The notes: generated by a model not told the origin, from the letters alone. DNA of 24,739 nt from JAKEGK01 sp050116575 (GCA_050116575.1 JASFOJ010000062.1:1-24739), one strand, 5' to 3'; positions 6,812-15,243 are shown, counted from the stretch's first letter. Program-made: numbers and translations.

Positions 6812-9082
6812 ATGGAAAAAGCAGAGACATCAGCAGTAAGCGGTGGGCCGGCCGGTTCGGAGCAATCGCTCGTCCAATCCGTCAAAACAACCGCCGTCAA
6901 GCATCTAAAAAAATGCCTGCAGGAGTTATTTTCCGGCATTGACGACGCCATGTTCGCTTATTCCGAGAAGTCGGAAAATAATCAAAAACAGAGTGAATAT
7001 TTCGAAGCCATGCGCCAGATCCGTAAGGGCCAAAACGCCACGGCGCAGCATTTCCTCGTTAAATTCAATCAATTTTTTGATGATGCGATCAACGGCAACC
7101 TGCAGAATAACGATACGGGTAATGACACCAACGAAGAATTTTCCTATGCCAATCTCAGTCTGATCGAAGAAGATGACCTGGAAGAATCTCTGGCTTTTAC
7201 CAACATGATTGAAAAAGCGCATGGCCTGTACCGCGACGAGCTGATAGCCATTGCGCAACGTTTTCATGAAATTTATAACGGCGTCGAATTTAGTTCCGAA
7301 AACAATCCTGTCTCTCCCAATAGTATTTGCCGCGCATTTGAAGAGGCCGGAGAAAAGCTTGACGTTGAACTTGAAATCAAACTGATTGTTTATAAGTTAT
7401 TTGAAAAGAACGTCGTTACTCAACTGGAGCCGATGTATAAGGCTGTCAATGATTTGTTCATCGCCGCGGGTATATTACCGACGATCAAGATCAAGGGACC
7501 GGTAAAGTCCGAGTCTCAACAGGCAAAGCCGCAACCCCAGGAAGCACCTGCGCAAACCGGGCAGCAGGTACCCGCTAATCCGGTGCCGCCCGCACCCTCC
7601 GGCGAAGTGGGGCAGGTGCCTTTTGATTCCTTACAGCAGATGTTGTCGACACAACGGGGCGACGCTCCCGGTGGTGGTGCTCCCCCGCCGGGCGGTGTGT
7701 ATGTCGCCGAGGATGTACTTTTCGGGCTGACCCAGCTGCAGGGCAACTTTATGAACGCCGCCGCCGGCGTGCCAACACATGCCTCCGTGGAGGAGGTTAA
7801 AAACGGTTTGCTGGCCGCTCTCAATACCGGTCAGGGCGGAGGTGACGACAAGGGAATCGACAGCAATGAATCGGATGTCATCGATATTGTCAGCATGATG
7901 TTCGAGTTTATCCTGGACGATAAAACGCTGTCGGACAGGATTCGTGCCGAAATCGCCCGGCTGCAAATACCTGTCATCAAGGTTGCCATCCTGGATAAGC
8001 AGTTTTTTGATTTCAAAAAACACCCGGCCCGGTTGTTATTAAATGAGCTGGCCTATGCCGGCACGTCCCGCTATTCACAGGAAGAAGGGGGCGAAGACGT
8101 TATTTTCAAAAAGGTGGAGTATGTGGTTAACCGCGTGCTCGCCGAATTCGAAACCAATGTCGATATCTTTAACGAACTGCTGGAAGATTTCAAAAGCTTT
8201 GTCGAGACCGAGCTGCAAAGCAACAAGCATTCCGAACAATTGCTGGAAAAGACCAAGCAAACGGTATCGGATGAAATGGAAAAACGCCTGAAGGAATACA
8301 AAGTACCAAAACTGGTATATGACCTGTTGCTGAATCGGTGGAAAGACGTTTTAACCCGTGTCGGTATGAAACACAACTGTGCGGGACCGTCCTGGAATGC
8401 ATGCCTGGACGTGGTTGATGACCTGATCTGGAGTGTGCAACCGAAACTGATGGCCAGTGAACGGCAGGCATTAACCAAAATGATCCCGAAACTTATCAAA
8501 CGCCTGCGAGAAGGACTGAAGGCCATTGCGGTTGATGAGGCCGCCATCGACAATTATCTGGACCAATTGGGTACGCTGCACCTTAAATGCCTCAAAGGCG
8601 CTGACGAATTCCTGCGAGCCGATGCGCTGAAGGATGAACTGGATGCCGCGATGAATGCCGACGACGACGATGAAGACAGCGGCAATCCCTTTGCCACGGA
8701 AGAGGCCGGTGATTTTGAATATTTTGCAGGTACGGATGATTTCTCCATGATTAATCTCACCCCCGAAGTGAAGCGCAGTAAAAACTATCCCGTGGTCCGG
8801 GACCTGGAAGTTGGCGCCTGGGTGGAGTTTAAAGACGGCGAAAAACCAAAGCGGGGTAAATTGTCCTGGAAATGCGATTTTACCGGTGACTATACGTTTG
8901 TTGACCGCCGTTACCGGCTGGTGGCGGATATTTCCATGTCGGATCTCATTCAACGCCTGGACAAGGAAAGCGCGGCGATTGTCACCGATTTACCGTTGCT
9001 GGACCGGGCGATAGACGCGGTGATCAAGACCATGACCAAAGCCATGCAAAGCGCAAATAATCTGGTAGCGTCAAATTCGTGA
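6812..9082 (+). CDS. DUF1631-family protein with PilZ-like C-terminal segment
   Basis: A 756-residue soluble protein that I assign to the DUF1631 family from its overall plan; some databases label members thymidine phosphorylase without good reason. An N-terminal helical region (about 1-228) has the family-like FAFTNMI/IAQRF and SPNSICRAFEEA segments. A Pro/Gly/Gln-rich linker spans about 229-298. A long helical middle region follows (about 299-620, with LLNELAYAG and VEYVVNRVLAEFE). Next is an acidic patch (MNADDDDEDSGN). A small beta-rich C-terminal segment at about 665-708 has VGAWVEFKDGEKPKRGKLSW, a bulky-residue strand and FVDRR. That last segment resembles the PilZ-type beta barrel seen at the end of this family, but the classic RxxxR and DxSxxG pair is not clear, so c-di-GMP binding is not shown. 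No signal peptide or membrane helix is seen. The start at 6812 has only a weak AGAGA ahead. Its neighbours are c-di-GMP enzymes on both sides. Confidence 0.85.
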   Translation: MEKAETSAVSGGPAGSEQSLVQSVKTTAVKHLKKCLQELFSGIDDAMFAYSEKSENNQKQSEYFEAMRQIRKGQNATAQHFLVKFNQFFDDAINGNLQNNDTGNDTNEEFSYANLSLIEEDDLEESLAFTNMIEKAHGLYRDELIAIAQRFHEIYNGVEFSSENNPVSPNSICRAFEEAGEKLDVELEIKLIVYKLFEKNVVTQLEPMYKAVNDLFIAAGILPTIKIKGPVKSESQQAKPQPQEAPAQTGQQVPANPVPPAPSGEVGQVPFDSLQQMLSTQRGDAPGGGAPPPGGVYVAEDVLFGLTQLQGNFMNAAAGVPTHASVEEVKNGLLAALNTGQGGGDDKGIDSNESDVIDIVSMMFEFILDDKTLSDRIRAEIARLQIPVIKVAILDKQFFDFKKHPARLLLNELAYAGTSRYSQEEGGEDVIFKKVEYVVNRVLAEFETNVDIFNELLEDFKSFVETELQSNKHSEQLLEKTKQTVSDEMEKRLKEYKVPKLVYDLLLNRWKDVLTRVGMKHNCAGPSWNACLDVVDDLIWSVQPKLMASERQALTKMIPKLIKRLREGLKAIAVDEAAIDNYLDQLGTLHLKCLKGADEFLRADALKDELDAAMNADDDDEDSGNPFATEEAGDFEYFAGTDDFSMINLTPEVKRSKNYPVVRDLEVGAWVEFKDGEKPKRGKLSWKCDFTGDYTFVDRRYRLVADISMSDLIQRLDKESAAIVTDLPLLDRAIDAVIKTMTKAMQSANNLVASNS

Positions 9083-9179
9083 TAGAGGCAGGGATGGATT
9101 GTTCCAGCGAATCCACACTGGGTACAGGCACCAGCAGGCAGATTTAAGCCAGGCTGGGTACGCGAACCAGGACGGTCGG

Positions 9180-10325
9180 CTATGAAGGCTTTTTGCGGTG
9201 GGTGAGTGTATCCCGGATAACCGTATTAAACAGTGACGTGACGTGGGGCGAGAATTGCGTCCCGCTGCAGTTGTTGATTTCCGTCATGGCCCGCAGGATT
9301 GAGCGTTTGTATTGGCGATCCGGACGGGCATGGGTCATGGATTCAAAGGCATCGACCACCGCCAGGATCTGGGCGCCCGGCCGTATTTGATCACCGTTGA
9401 TGCCGGACGGATAACCGGCTCCATCCCACCGCTCGTGGTGTTGTAACACGATTTCACGGGCATCGTCCCAACCGGGGATGATTTCCAGCATGTTGGCGGA
9501 AAGCACGGGATGCTGCTGCATTTGCTCGATTTCAGCGGCGCTGAATTTGGTTTCTTTTTTCCATAACCGTTCGTTGAGAAAGGCGATCGCAATATCGTGC
9601 ATCAACACCGCGCTCTTTAGTTGCACCGCATCTTCGACGTCGCCCATCTGGCGATTCAATTCCAGGGCCAACGGCAATGTTCTCTGAATGCGTCCTTCCC
9701 AATAGGGAAATTTGGTTTCCAGTAATGTCGCCAGCTGTTCAAAATATTCCAGGTGTTTTAATTTATCAGAAGGCGTGTTGATCTGGTGAACGCTGCTTGC
9801 TTCGGCTTCGGGGGGCACCACGTTGTCGATGCCATAGACATCCAGTCCGTGGCTTTTCAGGGTATTGCTGGCGATCAGTGATATGACTTTGGCTGCTTTG
9901 GACGTTACCGCCAGTTGTGGCTCCGTGCTGATGGAATTGAGGATCTCTTCGGCCTGGTTGAGAATTTGCGTGTTGACTTCCCTGTTTTGAAACAAATCCT
10001 CGCTGACCTCCTTTATCTTGTCCAGGCTCAGTAAAATTACCTCGCCGAGTATGGGCTTGTAATGTATTTCGCCCTGGCGCATGGCGACCGCGATTTCTTC
10101 AACCGCATGTGAAAACTGGGTCAATATATTTAGCTGGCAGAGATTGGAGTTGCCCTTGATGGTGTGCAGCGCGCGGAACATGGCATGAATGGCGTCCGTG
10201 TCATGGGGCTCTTTTTCCAGCTGGGAAATGCAATTGGCGGCCACTTCGTACTGATCATTAAAATTTTCCCTGAAATCCGTGATAATTTCATCATCCATGG
10301 AAATTTTAATGTTGAGGTCTACCAT
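9180..10325 (-). CDS. HPt domain fused to an HD-GYP domain (phosphorelay-linked c-di-GMP phosphodiesterase candidate)
   Basis: A 381-residue soluble protein. Residues about 10-130 form a histidine phosphotransfer (HPt) domain with the phospho-acceptor His54 in HTIKGNS. Residues about 195-375 form an HD-GYP phosphodiesterase domain with HD at 243-244, HP at 272-273, HHERWDGAGYP at 296-306, Asp325 and the RxxxRxY segment near 335. The usual HDIGK is HDIAI here, so the Gly-Lys is lost, while the metal-ligand His and Asp residues seem kept. It probably hydrolyses c-di-GMP under control of a histidine kinase, or acts as a regulated binding protein. No receiver domain or kinase is encoded next to it, so its partners lie elsewhere. 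It is convergent with the DUF1631 gene (97-bp gap). The ATG start at 10325 has no strong ribosome site. Confidence 0.9.
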   Translation of the reverse strand: MVDLNIKISMDDEIITDFRENFNDQYEVAANCISQLEKEPHDTDAIHAMFRALHTIKGNSNLCQLNILTQFSHAVEEIAVAMRQGEIHYKPILGEVILLSLDKIKEVSEDLFQNREVNTQILNQAEEILNSISTEPQLAVTSKAAKVISLIASNTLKSHGLDVYGIDNVVPPEAEASSVHQINTPSDKLKHLEYFEQLATLLETKFPYWEGRIQRTLPLALELNRQMGDVEDAVQLKSAVLMHDIAIAFLNERLWKKETKFSAAEIEQMQQHPVLSANMLEIIPGWDDAREIVLQHHERWDGAGYPSGINGDQIRPGAQILAVVDAFESMTHARPDRQYKRSILRAMTEINNCSGTQFSPHVTSLFNTVIRDTLTHRKKPS

Positions 10326-11026
10326 ACCGTTTGTGGCCTATGTGTTAATTTTACCCGTAGCGCTGATCGTGATCCTCGAGTAGGTGTCACGGGCAACATC
10401 CAAAATCACGTACACGCATGTTATTACATCGGCCTTTTCGCCAGTTTCTTTATTCCCAAAACCATTGGGCGAATTTGGGAAAATTTAAAAAAAATGATAA
10501 AGAACAGTGAGTTACTTGTGGGCGAGTGATCACTTTGGAATGCATTGCCGCCCGGGCGCAGCAAGTACAAGTAGCTACACAGTGCGGGTTTCGATCCTAT
10601 GGAATGCTGTTCAATCGCTGATACAGGCATCAGTGGACACCTCAGTTTATTCACTGCCGTGTATTCGTTGATATCTACGCAGGCGGCAAGCGGGCAAATA
10701 CAGCGGGAGCACAAGCTAGGGCAAAAGCAAGGCAGGGCATAATGGCAAAAATACAGGCCCGTAAATCGGTTTCGATGTGCCAATTGCGTTTCAGTCAGCG
10801 AATTTGCGGGGGAATCAGGAATTCACCTGCGGTGAAATCCTGATATTCACCGACGCAAGCGTAGAAATGTTTTTGATTACGGGACGAAAAAGAACCTTCA
10901 ATAGACAAATTTACGCAATAACGGGGTAAACAAACCGATAACATTATTTTGGAGTTATTAGGCTCGACAACGAACGATATCATCGAGACAATGTATCTAA
11001 TATCATTATTTGAATAGTACCCGCCC
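10326..11026. other. Gene-free interval between the HPt/HD-GYP gene and the glycerol operon
   Basis: About 700 bp between divergent genes. Minus-strand ORFs at 10424-10783 and 10795-11028 show no family features and look like chance. The interval holds an AT-rich stretch near 10480-10500, a purine-rich plus-strand stretch near 10680-10760, and a strong hairpin at 10815-10843 listed separately. Close to the kinase start, CTCGA...TCGAG arms around AACGAACGAT (about 10961-10985) could be a DeoR/GlpR-type operator. This is only a resemblance. Confidence 0.45.
10815..10843. repeat. 13-bp stem hairpin with 3-nt loop
   Basis: TCAGGAATTCACC at 10815-10827 pairs with GGTGAAATCCTGA at 10831-10843, with one mismatch and a TGC loop. 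One further A-T pair extends the stem. There is no T-run on either side, so it is not a simple terminator. It lies about 185 bp upstream of the FGGY kinase gene and may be a long operator, a processed RNA structure or a small repeat element. Confidence 0.55.
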
Positions 11027-12496
11027 ATGTGTAGCGCCTCCGCGAATGATAATCCGTTGTTTCTTGCCCTGGACCAGGGCGGCGGTTCGTCGCGCGCGCT
11101 GGTGTTTGATCGTCATGCCGGCGTGGTTGCCAAGGGACAGCAATCCGTCGGGGTAAACAATGGATCCAACGGCTGGGTCGAGCAAGATGCCGATGAGCTG
11201 GTTGAATCCATCATAACAGTGATCGGGCAGGCCGCACGGCAATTAGGGGCTGATATTAACCGGCTGGCGGCGGCAGGACTGGCAACCCAGCGTTCCAACG
11301 TGGTTTGCTGGGATCGGCGCGATGGTTCAGCCCTGTCGCCGGCCATCAGTTGGCAGGACCGGCGTGCTTACCAGTGGATGAATCAATTCCGGGCGCACAA
11401 TAACGAGATTCGACAGTCAACGGGATTACTGGTATCGGCGCACTACGGTGTCAGCAAACTGAAATGGTGCCTGGAAAATCTGCCCGCGGTACGCAAGGCG
11501 CAGGAAAACGGGTATCTGGCTTACGGGCCGCTGGCGAGTTATCTGGTATTTCGCCTGGCCAGCCCGTCAAGAAATGTTGTCGATCCCGCCAACGCGTCAC
11601 GCACGTTGCTGTGGAACATCAATCAACATGACTGGGACCGGCAATTGCTGACCCTGTTTGATATACCCGGCGAATACTTGCCAGCCTGTGTTGCCACCCA
11701 TGCGGATTATGGTGTTATCAATATCGAGGACCATGTCGTGCCGTTAACCATCGTCACCGGCGACCAGTCTGCGGCGTTATACGCTTACGGCCAGCCAGAC
11801 CCCGAGAAGGTCTATATTAATATGGGAACCGGTGTTTTCATTCAGCGGCCTACCGGACGTCATCAGGTTGACGTACCCCGGTTGCTATGCAGCGTTGTAT
11901 ATCAAAATGAAAACGATAGTGAATATGTTGTGGAATGCACGGTTAACGGTGCTTCCAATGCATTGGTGGAAGTGGAAGCGGAACTGGGCATTGCCGCTGA
12001 CCTGGCAGAACAGCAACTGGGCAACTGGTTTAGGCAATACACCGATCCGCCCCTGTTTCTTAACGGTGTCGCCGGCCTGGGTGCCCCTTTTTGGGTGCCG
12101 GATTTTCCAAGCCGTTTCATTGGTGAGGGCAGTCCCGAGGAGAAAATTGTCGCCGTGGCTGAGAGTATTCTGTTTCTGGTACAGGTCAATCTGGCCTTGT
12201 TAGCGCAACGATACACACCTTCAAAGGAAATTATGGTTACCGGCGGACTGGCCAACAGTGATATTTTGTGCCAGAAGCTGGCAAACCTGATTGGTATCCC
12301 GGTGTACCGGCCGGTGGAATGCGAGGCAACGGCGCGGGGTGTGGGCTACCTGACGGCCCGGTTTCCGCAAACATGGCACGAAAAACAACCGGGGCAATGG
12401 TTTTTTGTCAACGACGATGCAGGACTGCGGGCGCGGTATCAACGCTGGCATGAGACCATGATGGAAGAACTGAAAAAACACAAGGCGGCGATATAA
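11027..12496 (+). CDS. FGGY-family carbohydrate kinase, GlpK-like but with altered substrate pocket
   Basis: A 489-residue cytosolic kinase homologous along its whole length to glycerol kinase. It has LALDQGGGSSRALVFD at the N-terminus (GlpK: DQGTTSSR), SWQDRR, the catalytic-base segment GDQSAALYAYGQ with Asp246-Gln247, NMGTGVF, and an adenosine-motif-like TGGLANSD. Compared with the glycerol contacts of E. coli GlpK, Arg83, Trp103, Asp245, Gln246 and Phe270 are kept (here Arg89, the Trp of SWQDRR, Asp246, Gln247 and the Phe of GTGVF). Glu84 is Ser90, and Tyr135 aligns with His139. The substrate may therefore be glycerol with altered affinity, or another short polyol. It is the first gene of an operon with a glycerophosphodiesterase and a GlpD-like enzyme, which favours a three-carbon substrate. 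No ribosome site is visible ahead of the ATG at 11027. No glpF transporter gene is nearby. Confidence 0.85.
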   Translation: MCSASANDNPLFLALDQGGGSSRALVFDRHAGVVAKGQQSVGVNNGSNGWVEQDADELVESIITVIGQAARQLGADINRLAAAGLATQRSNVVCWDRRDGSALSPAISWQDRRAYQWMNQFRAHNNEIRQSTGLLVSAHYGVSKLKWCLENLPAVRKAQENGYLAYGPLASYLVFRLASPSRNVVDPANASRTLLWNINQHDWDRQLLTLFDIPGEYLPACVATHADYGVINIEDHVVPLTIVTGDQSAALYAYGQPDPEKVYINMGTGVFIQRPTGRHQVDVPRLLCSVVYQNENDSEYVVECTVNGASNALVEVEAELGIAADLAEQQLGNWFRQYTDPPLFLNGVAGLGAPFWVPDFPSRFIGEGSPEEKIVAVAESILFLVQVNLALLAQRYTPSKEIMVTGGLANSDILCQKLANLIGIPVYRPVECEATARGVGYLTARFPQTWHEKQPGQWFFVNDDAGLRARYQRWHETMMEELKKHKAAI

Positions 12497-12557
12497 TCCT
12501 GCCATGGGATTATTGTCTACCAAGCGGTATCAAAATAAAGAATAAAAGGTCATATAA

Positions 12558-13322
12558 ATGGTTGCTGAATCAGCCCCCCAATTGGTAGCGCACCGTGGTT
12601 ATAGCGCCCGCTATCCTGAGAATACTCTGTTGAGTCTGGAGCAAGCCCTGGCGGCAGGTGCCTGTTTTATGGAATGTGATGTGCACCTGACCCGCGACAA
12701 AGTACCGGTGGTGCTCCATGATCATCAATTGCAACGCACCACGGGTCGAAGTGGCGACATATTACAGCTTGATCATCAGCAACTGTTTTCTTTTGATGCA
12801 GCTTACGCGAAACGCTTTGGCGATCAGTTTCACGATGTGCCGATACCGGATCTGGTACAACTGGTTGACCTGATGGGGCAATGGCCACAACGGCGGGTGT
12901 TTGTGGAATTGAAGCGTGCCAGTATCCGGCATTTCGGCGGCGAGGTCGTGTTATCCGCGGTGCTGGAGGTGTTGCAACCGGTTATGGATCAAGTGATTCT
13001 CATCTCATTTGATGCAGACATTATTGCCCTGGCGCAACAACGTGGCGTACAACAGACAGGTTGGGTCACCGAGCACTGGGCGTCGTCAGTCATGGAGACT
13101 GCGCGTCGCCTGCAACCGGATTATATATTTGTTGATAGTGAGTGCCTGCCCGGTGATATGGCAAGCTTACCCGATACCTCGTGGAGATGGGTTATTTATG
13201 AGATTGATGATGCTGAAACTGCACGCCGATGGACAGAAAAAGGCGCCGACCTTATTGAAACCAATGACATAGGCGGTTTACTAGCGGCTCCATATTTTCG
13301 GGGCGGCCGTTGCGATGACTGA
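12558..13322 (+). CDS. ugpQ: Glycerophosphodiester phosphodiesterase (UgpQ-like, cytosolic)
   Basis: A 254-residue GDPD enzyme that hydrolyses glycerophosphodiesters, such as glycerophosphocholine or glycerophosphoethanolamine, to glycerol-3-phosphate and an alcohol. Family motifs are HRG at 12-14 followed by YPENT, MECDVHLT with Glu39 and Asp41 as metal ligands, VVLHDH with catalytic His54 and Asp55, then TTGRSG, and VELK with Glu117. There is no signal peptide, so it acts in the cytoplasm like UgpQ rather than periplasmic GlpQ. An AAAGG ribosome site ends eight bases before the ATG at 12558. The gene overlaps the next by 8 bp, which suggests translational coupling. Its product feeds directly to the downstream GlpD-like enzyme. 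All catalytic residues appear intact. Confidence 0.93.
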   Translation: MVAESAPQLVAHRGYSARYPENTLLSLEQALAAGACFMECDVHLTRDKVPVVLHDHQLQRTTGRSGDILQLDHQQLFSFDAAYAKRFGDQFHDVPIPDLVQLVDLMGQWPQRRVFVELKRASIRHFGGEVVLSAVLEVLQPVMDQVILISFDADIIALAQQRGVQQTGWVTEHWASSVMETARRLQPDYIFVDSECLPGDMASLPDTSWRWVIYEIDDAETARRWTEKGADLIETNDIGGLLAAPYFRGGRCDD

Positions 13323-14499
13323 CAGTCGCTATGACGTTATCGTGGTCGGTGGTGGTATCCACGGCGCGGGCGTGGCGCAGGCCGCGGCCGCCCGCGGTTA
13401 TTCGGTGTTACTACTGGAACAATCCGGCATCGCATCCACCACGTCGAGCAAATCCAGCAAATTGATTCATGGTGGTTTGCGCTACCTGGAAACTCTGCAG
13501 TTTTCACTGGTGCGCGAATGTCTGCGCGAACGCGATATGTTGCTGGCCAATGCGCCGGAACTGGTGAAGCTGGTTCCGTTTTATATTCCGGTTTACCGGC
13601 AAACGGCGCGCCGGTCCTGGAAAATTACCACTGGATTGACGTTGTACCGATTATTGAATGGCTGGAGCCAGGAATCACGATTTAGCAGATTGGCGCAGCG
13701 GCAATGGCAGGAATTAGCGGGGCTGCGGCAACAGGATTTACAGTGTGTGTTCCAATACTACGATGCCCAGACCGATGACGCCGCCCTTACCAAAGCAGTG
13801 TTGCAATCCGCACAGCAGTTGGGTGCGCATGTAAAAGTGCCTGCGCGGCTAGCGCAGGCGGAGATTCACGACCAGGGTTGTATACTGTCGGTTGCCGAAC
13901 ACGACAGGACGTCGACTTACGAGTGTCGCGTTTTAATCAATGCCGCCGGTCCGTGGGTTAACCGGGTATTGCAACATTGCCGGCCGTCACCGGCTACCCT
14001 GGATATCGAATACGTGCAGGGTACGCATATTGTTCTGCCCGATGCTCCTATGGGCGGTGTTTTTTATCTGGAAGCCCTGCAGGATCAGCGTGCGATTTTC
14101 GTCATGCCCTGGAAACAGCACACGTTGATCGGCACTACGGAAACGGTGTATCGGGGAGCGGCCGAAGACGTTAAACCATTGGAGCCGGAAATACAGTATC
14201 TGCTGGAAACCTACCAGCATTATTTTCCCGGCGGGACAGCGGACAGGGACTCGATTATCGATAGCTTTGCCGGACTACGCGTGTTACCCGCGTCGGCGGG
14301 CAGTTCGTTCAGCCGCAGCCGCGATACCCGGTTGTTGACGGACAACACAAATTCACCACACTTGATTTCTGTGTACGGCGGTAAACTCACCGCGTATCGT
14401 TCCACCGCGCAACGCGTGATACAACTGGTCGGGAGGAGCCTGCCGGCGCGCAAAGCGCGCGCTGATACGCGCACCTTGCCTCTTGTACCGGCGGACTAA
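13315..14499 (+). CDS. GlpD-like FAD-dependent glycerol-3-phosphate dehydrogenase, short form without C-terminal domain
   Basis: A 394-residue flavoprotein of the GlpD/DAO family, predicted to oxidise glycerol-3-phosphate to dihydroxyacetone phosphate and pass electrons to the quinone pool. It has the FAD dinucleotide motif VVGGGIHGAG at about 10-19, SSKSSKLIHGGLRYLE, NAAGPWVN, MPWKQHTLIGTTE, FAGLRVLP and YGGKLTAYR near the end. E. coli GlpD has about 501 residues. The protein stops just where the helical C-terminal domain would begin (around the LPGG position), so that domain is absent. The sequence beyond the stop is occupied by the convergent gene, so there is no visible remnant. The ATG overlaps the GDPD gene by 8 bp. 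It could be a distinct short subfamily acting on a related substrate. Confidence 0.88.
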   Translation: MTDSRYDVIVVGGGIHGAGVAQAAAARGYSVLLLEQSGIASTTSSKSSKLIHGGLRYLETLQFSLVRECLRERDMLLANAPELVKLVPFYIPVYRQTARRSWKITTGLTLYRLLNGWSQESRFSRLAQRQWQELAGLRQQDLQCVFQYYDAQTDDAALTKAVLQSAQQLGAHVKVPARLAQAEIHDQGCILSVAEHDRTSTYECRVLINAAGPWVNRVLQHCRPSPATLDIEYVQGTHIVLPDAPMGGVFYLEALQDQRAIFVMPWKQHTLIGTTETVYRGAAEDVKPLEPEIQYLLETYQHYFPGGTADRDSIIDSFAGLRVLPASAGSSFSRSRDTRLLTDNTNSPHLISVYGGKLTAYRSTAQRVIQLVGRSLPARKARADTRTLPLVPAD

Positions 14500-14502
14500 C
14501 GA

Positions 14503-15243
14503 TCAGGGATTGGACGCTGGAGCCGGGCTGGTTACCAGGCTGCGCATTTCCTTGATAACAGGATCATCCGGTTTAAACGTCAGTTGCTGTTGCCGGCCAC
14601 TGTTTTTACCCAGGAACTGCATACTGGCCGCGGCCAGATAGGGCATGATGGCGCGCAGGTCATTGGATTCCCCCACACTATCAAGGTTAATACTCCAGAC
14701 CGGTTGCGGGTCTTTTGACTTGATGGGGATGGCGGCTAGATTGGCATAGCGGTTGTAAAGGGTGTAGGCGCGGGTCTCATAACTGCTGCCGACCTGTTGC
14801 ACGGTTGCCGGTATGTAGATGGTGCGGTGAACAGTACGGGTTTGACCGTTGCTGTCGGTAACTTTTTCCGTCACCGTTACGGTGTTACCGCCAAAGGTTT
14901 CATAAATGGGCCAGGAGTAGGTCTGTAGACCGGTGCGGCCGTCGGATACACCATAGTGTAACTGTATTTCAAGATCCGCGTCTTCGCGCTTGTCCACTTT
15001 AAGATAACCTTTTTTCTGTAATGCGTAATCAAAATAACGGCGAAATTCCTTGAAATAAAGGTCATCGCTGGGGTTTTCATTATTGACATTGGTGAGGAAG
15101 TATTTCTTGCCGTAAGACGTTCGGTCGGCGTCGGAAATCGCGTTGACGTTAACGGCTACCTGGGTGGCGCAAGCCGACAACAGCCCTAGTAATAACAATA
15201 CAACAAATGAACGAACGGTTTTTGTTCTGGTTCCGTACCGCAT
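14503..15243 (-). CDS. DUF4136-like lipoprotein
   Basis: A 246-residue predicted lipoprotein. The signal is MRYGTRTKTVRSF, a leucine-rich core, then LSAC with the lipidated Cys near residue 25. The mature part has the DUF4136-type layout: an early YGKKYFL strand, a YFDYALQKKGYLKVDKREDADLEIQLHYGVSDGR segment (small domain with the KGY and DADL elements), then a Tyr/Thr-rich beta region and a terminal region ending SPAPASNP. Function is unknown for the family. The start is well supported by AAGGAGGT just upstream. It ends 3 bp from the stop of the convergent GlpD-like gene. It is probably transcribed from its own promoter, since a TATAAT element lies 63-68 bp upstream. Confidence 0.75.
   Translation of the reverse strand: MRYGTRTKTVRSFVVLLLLGLLSACATQVAVNVNAISDADRTSYGKKYFLTNVNNENPSDDLYFKEFRRYFDYALQKKGYLKVDKREDADLEIQLHYGVSDGRTGLQTYSWPIYETFGGNTVTVTEKVTDSNGQTRTVHRTIYIPATVQQVGSSYETRAYTLYNRYANLAAIPIKSKDPQPVWSINLDSVGESNDLRAIMPYLAAASMQFLGKNSGRQQQLTFKPDDPVIKEMRSLVTSPAPASNP

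Noticed and set aside
10424..11028. Two minus-strand ORFs in the interval before the FGGY operon
   Set aside because: Cysteine- and proline-rich translations without any domain; the second overlaps the kinase start, and a hairpin falls inside it.
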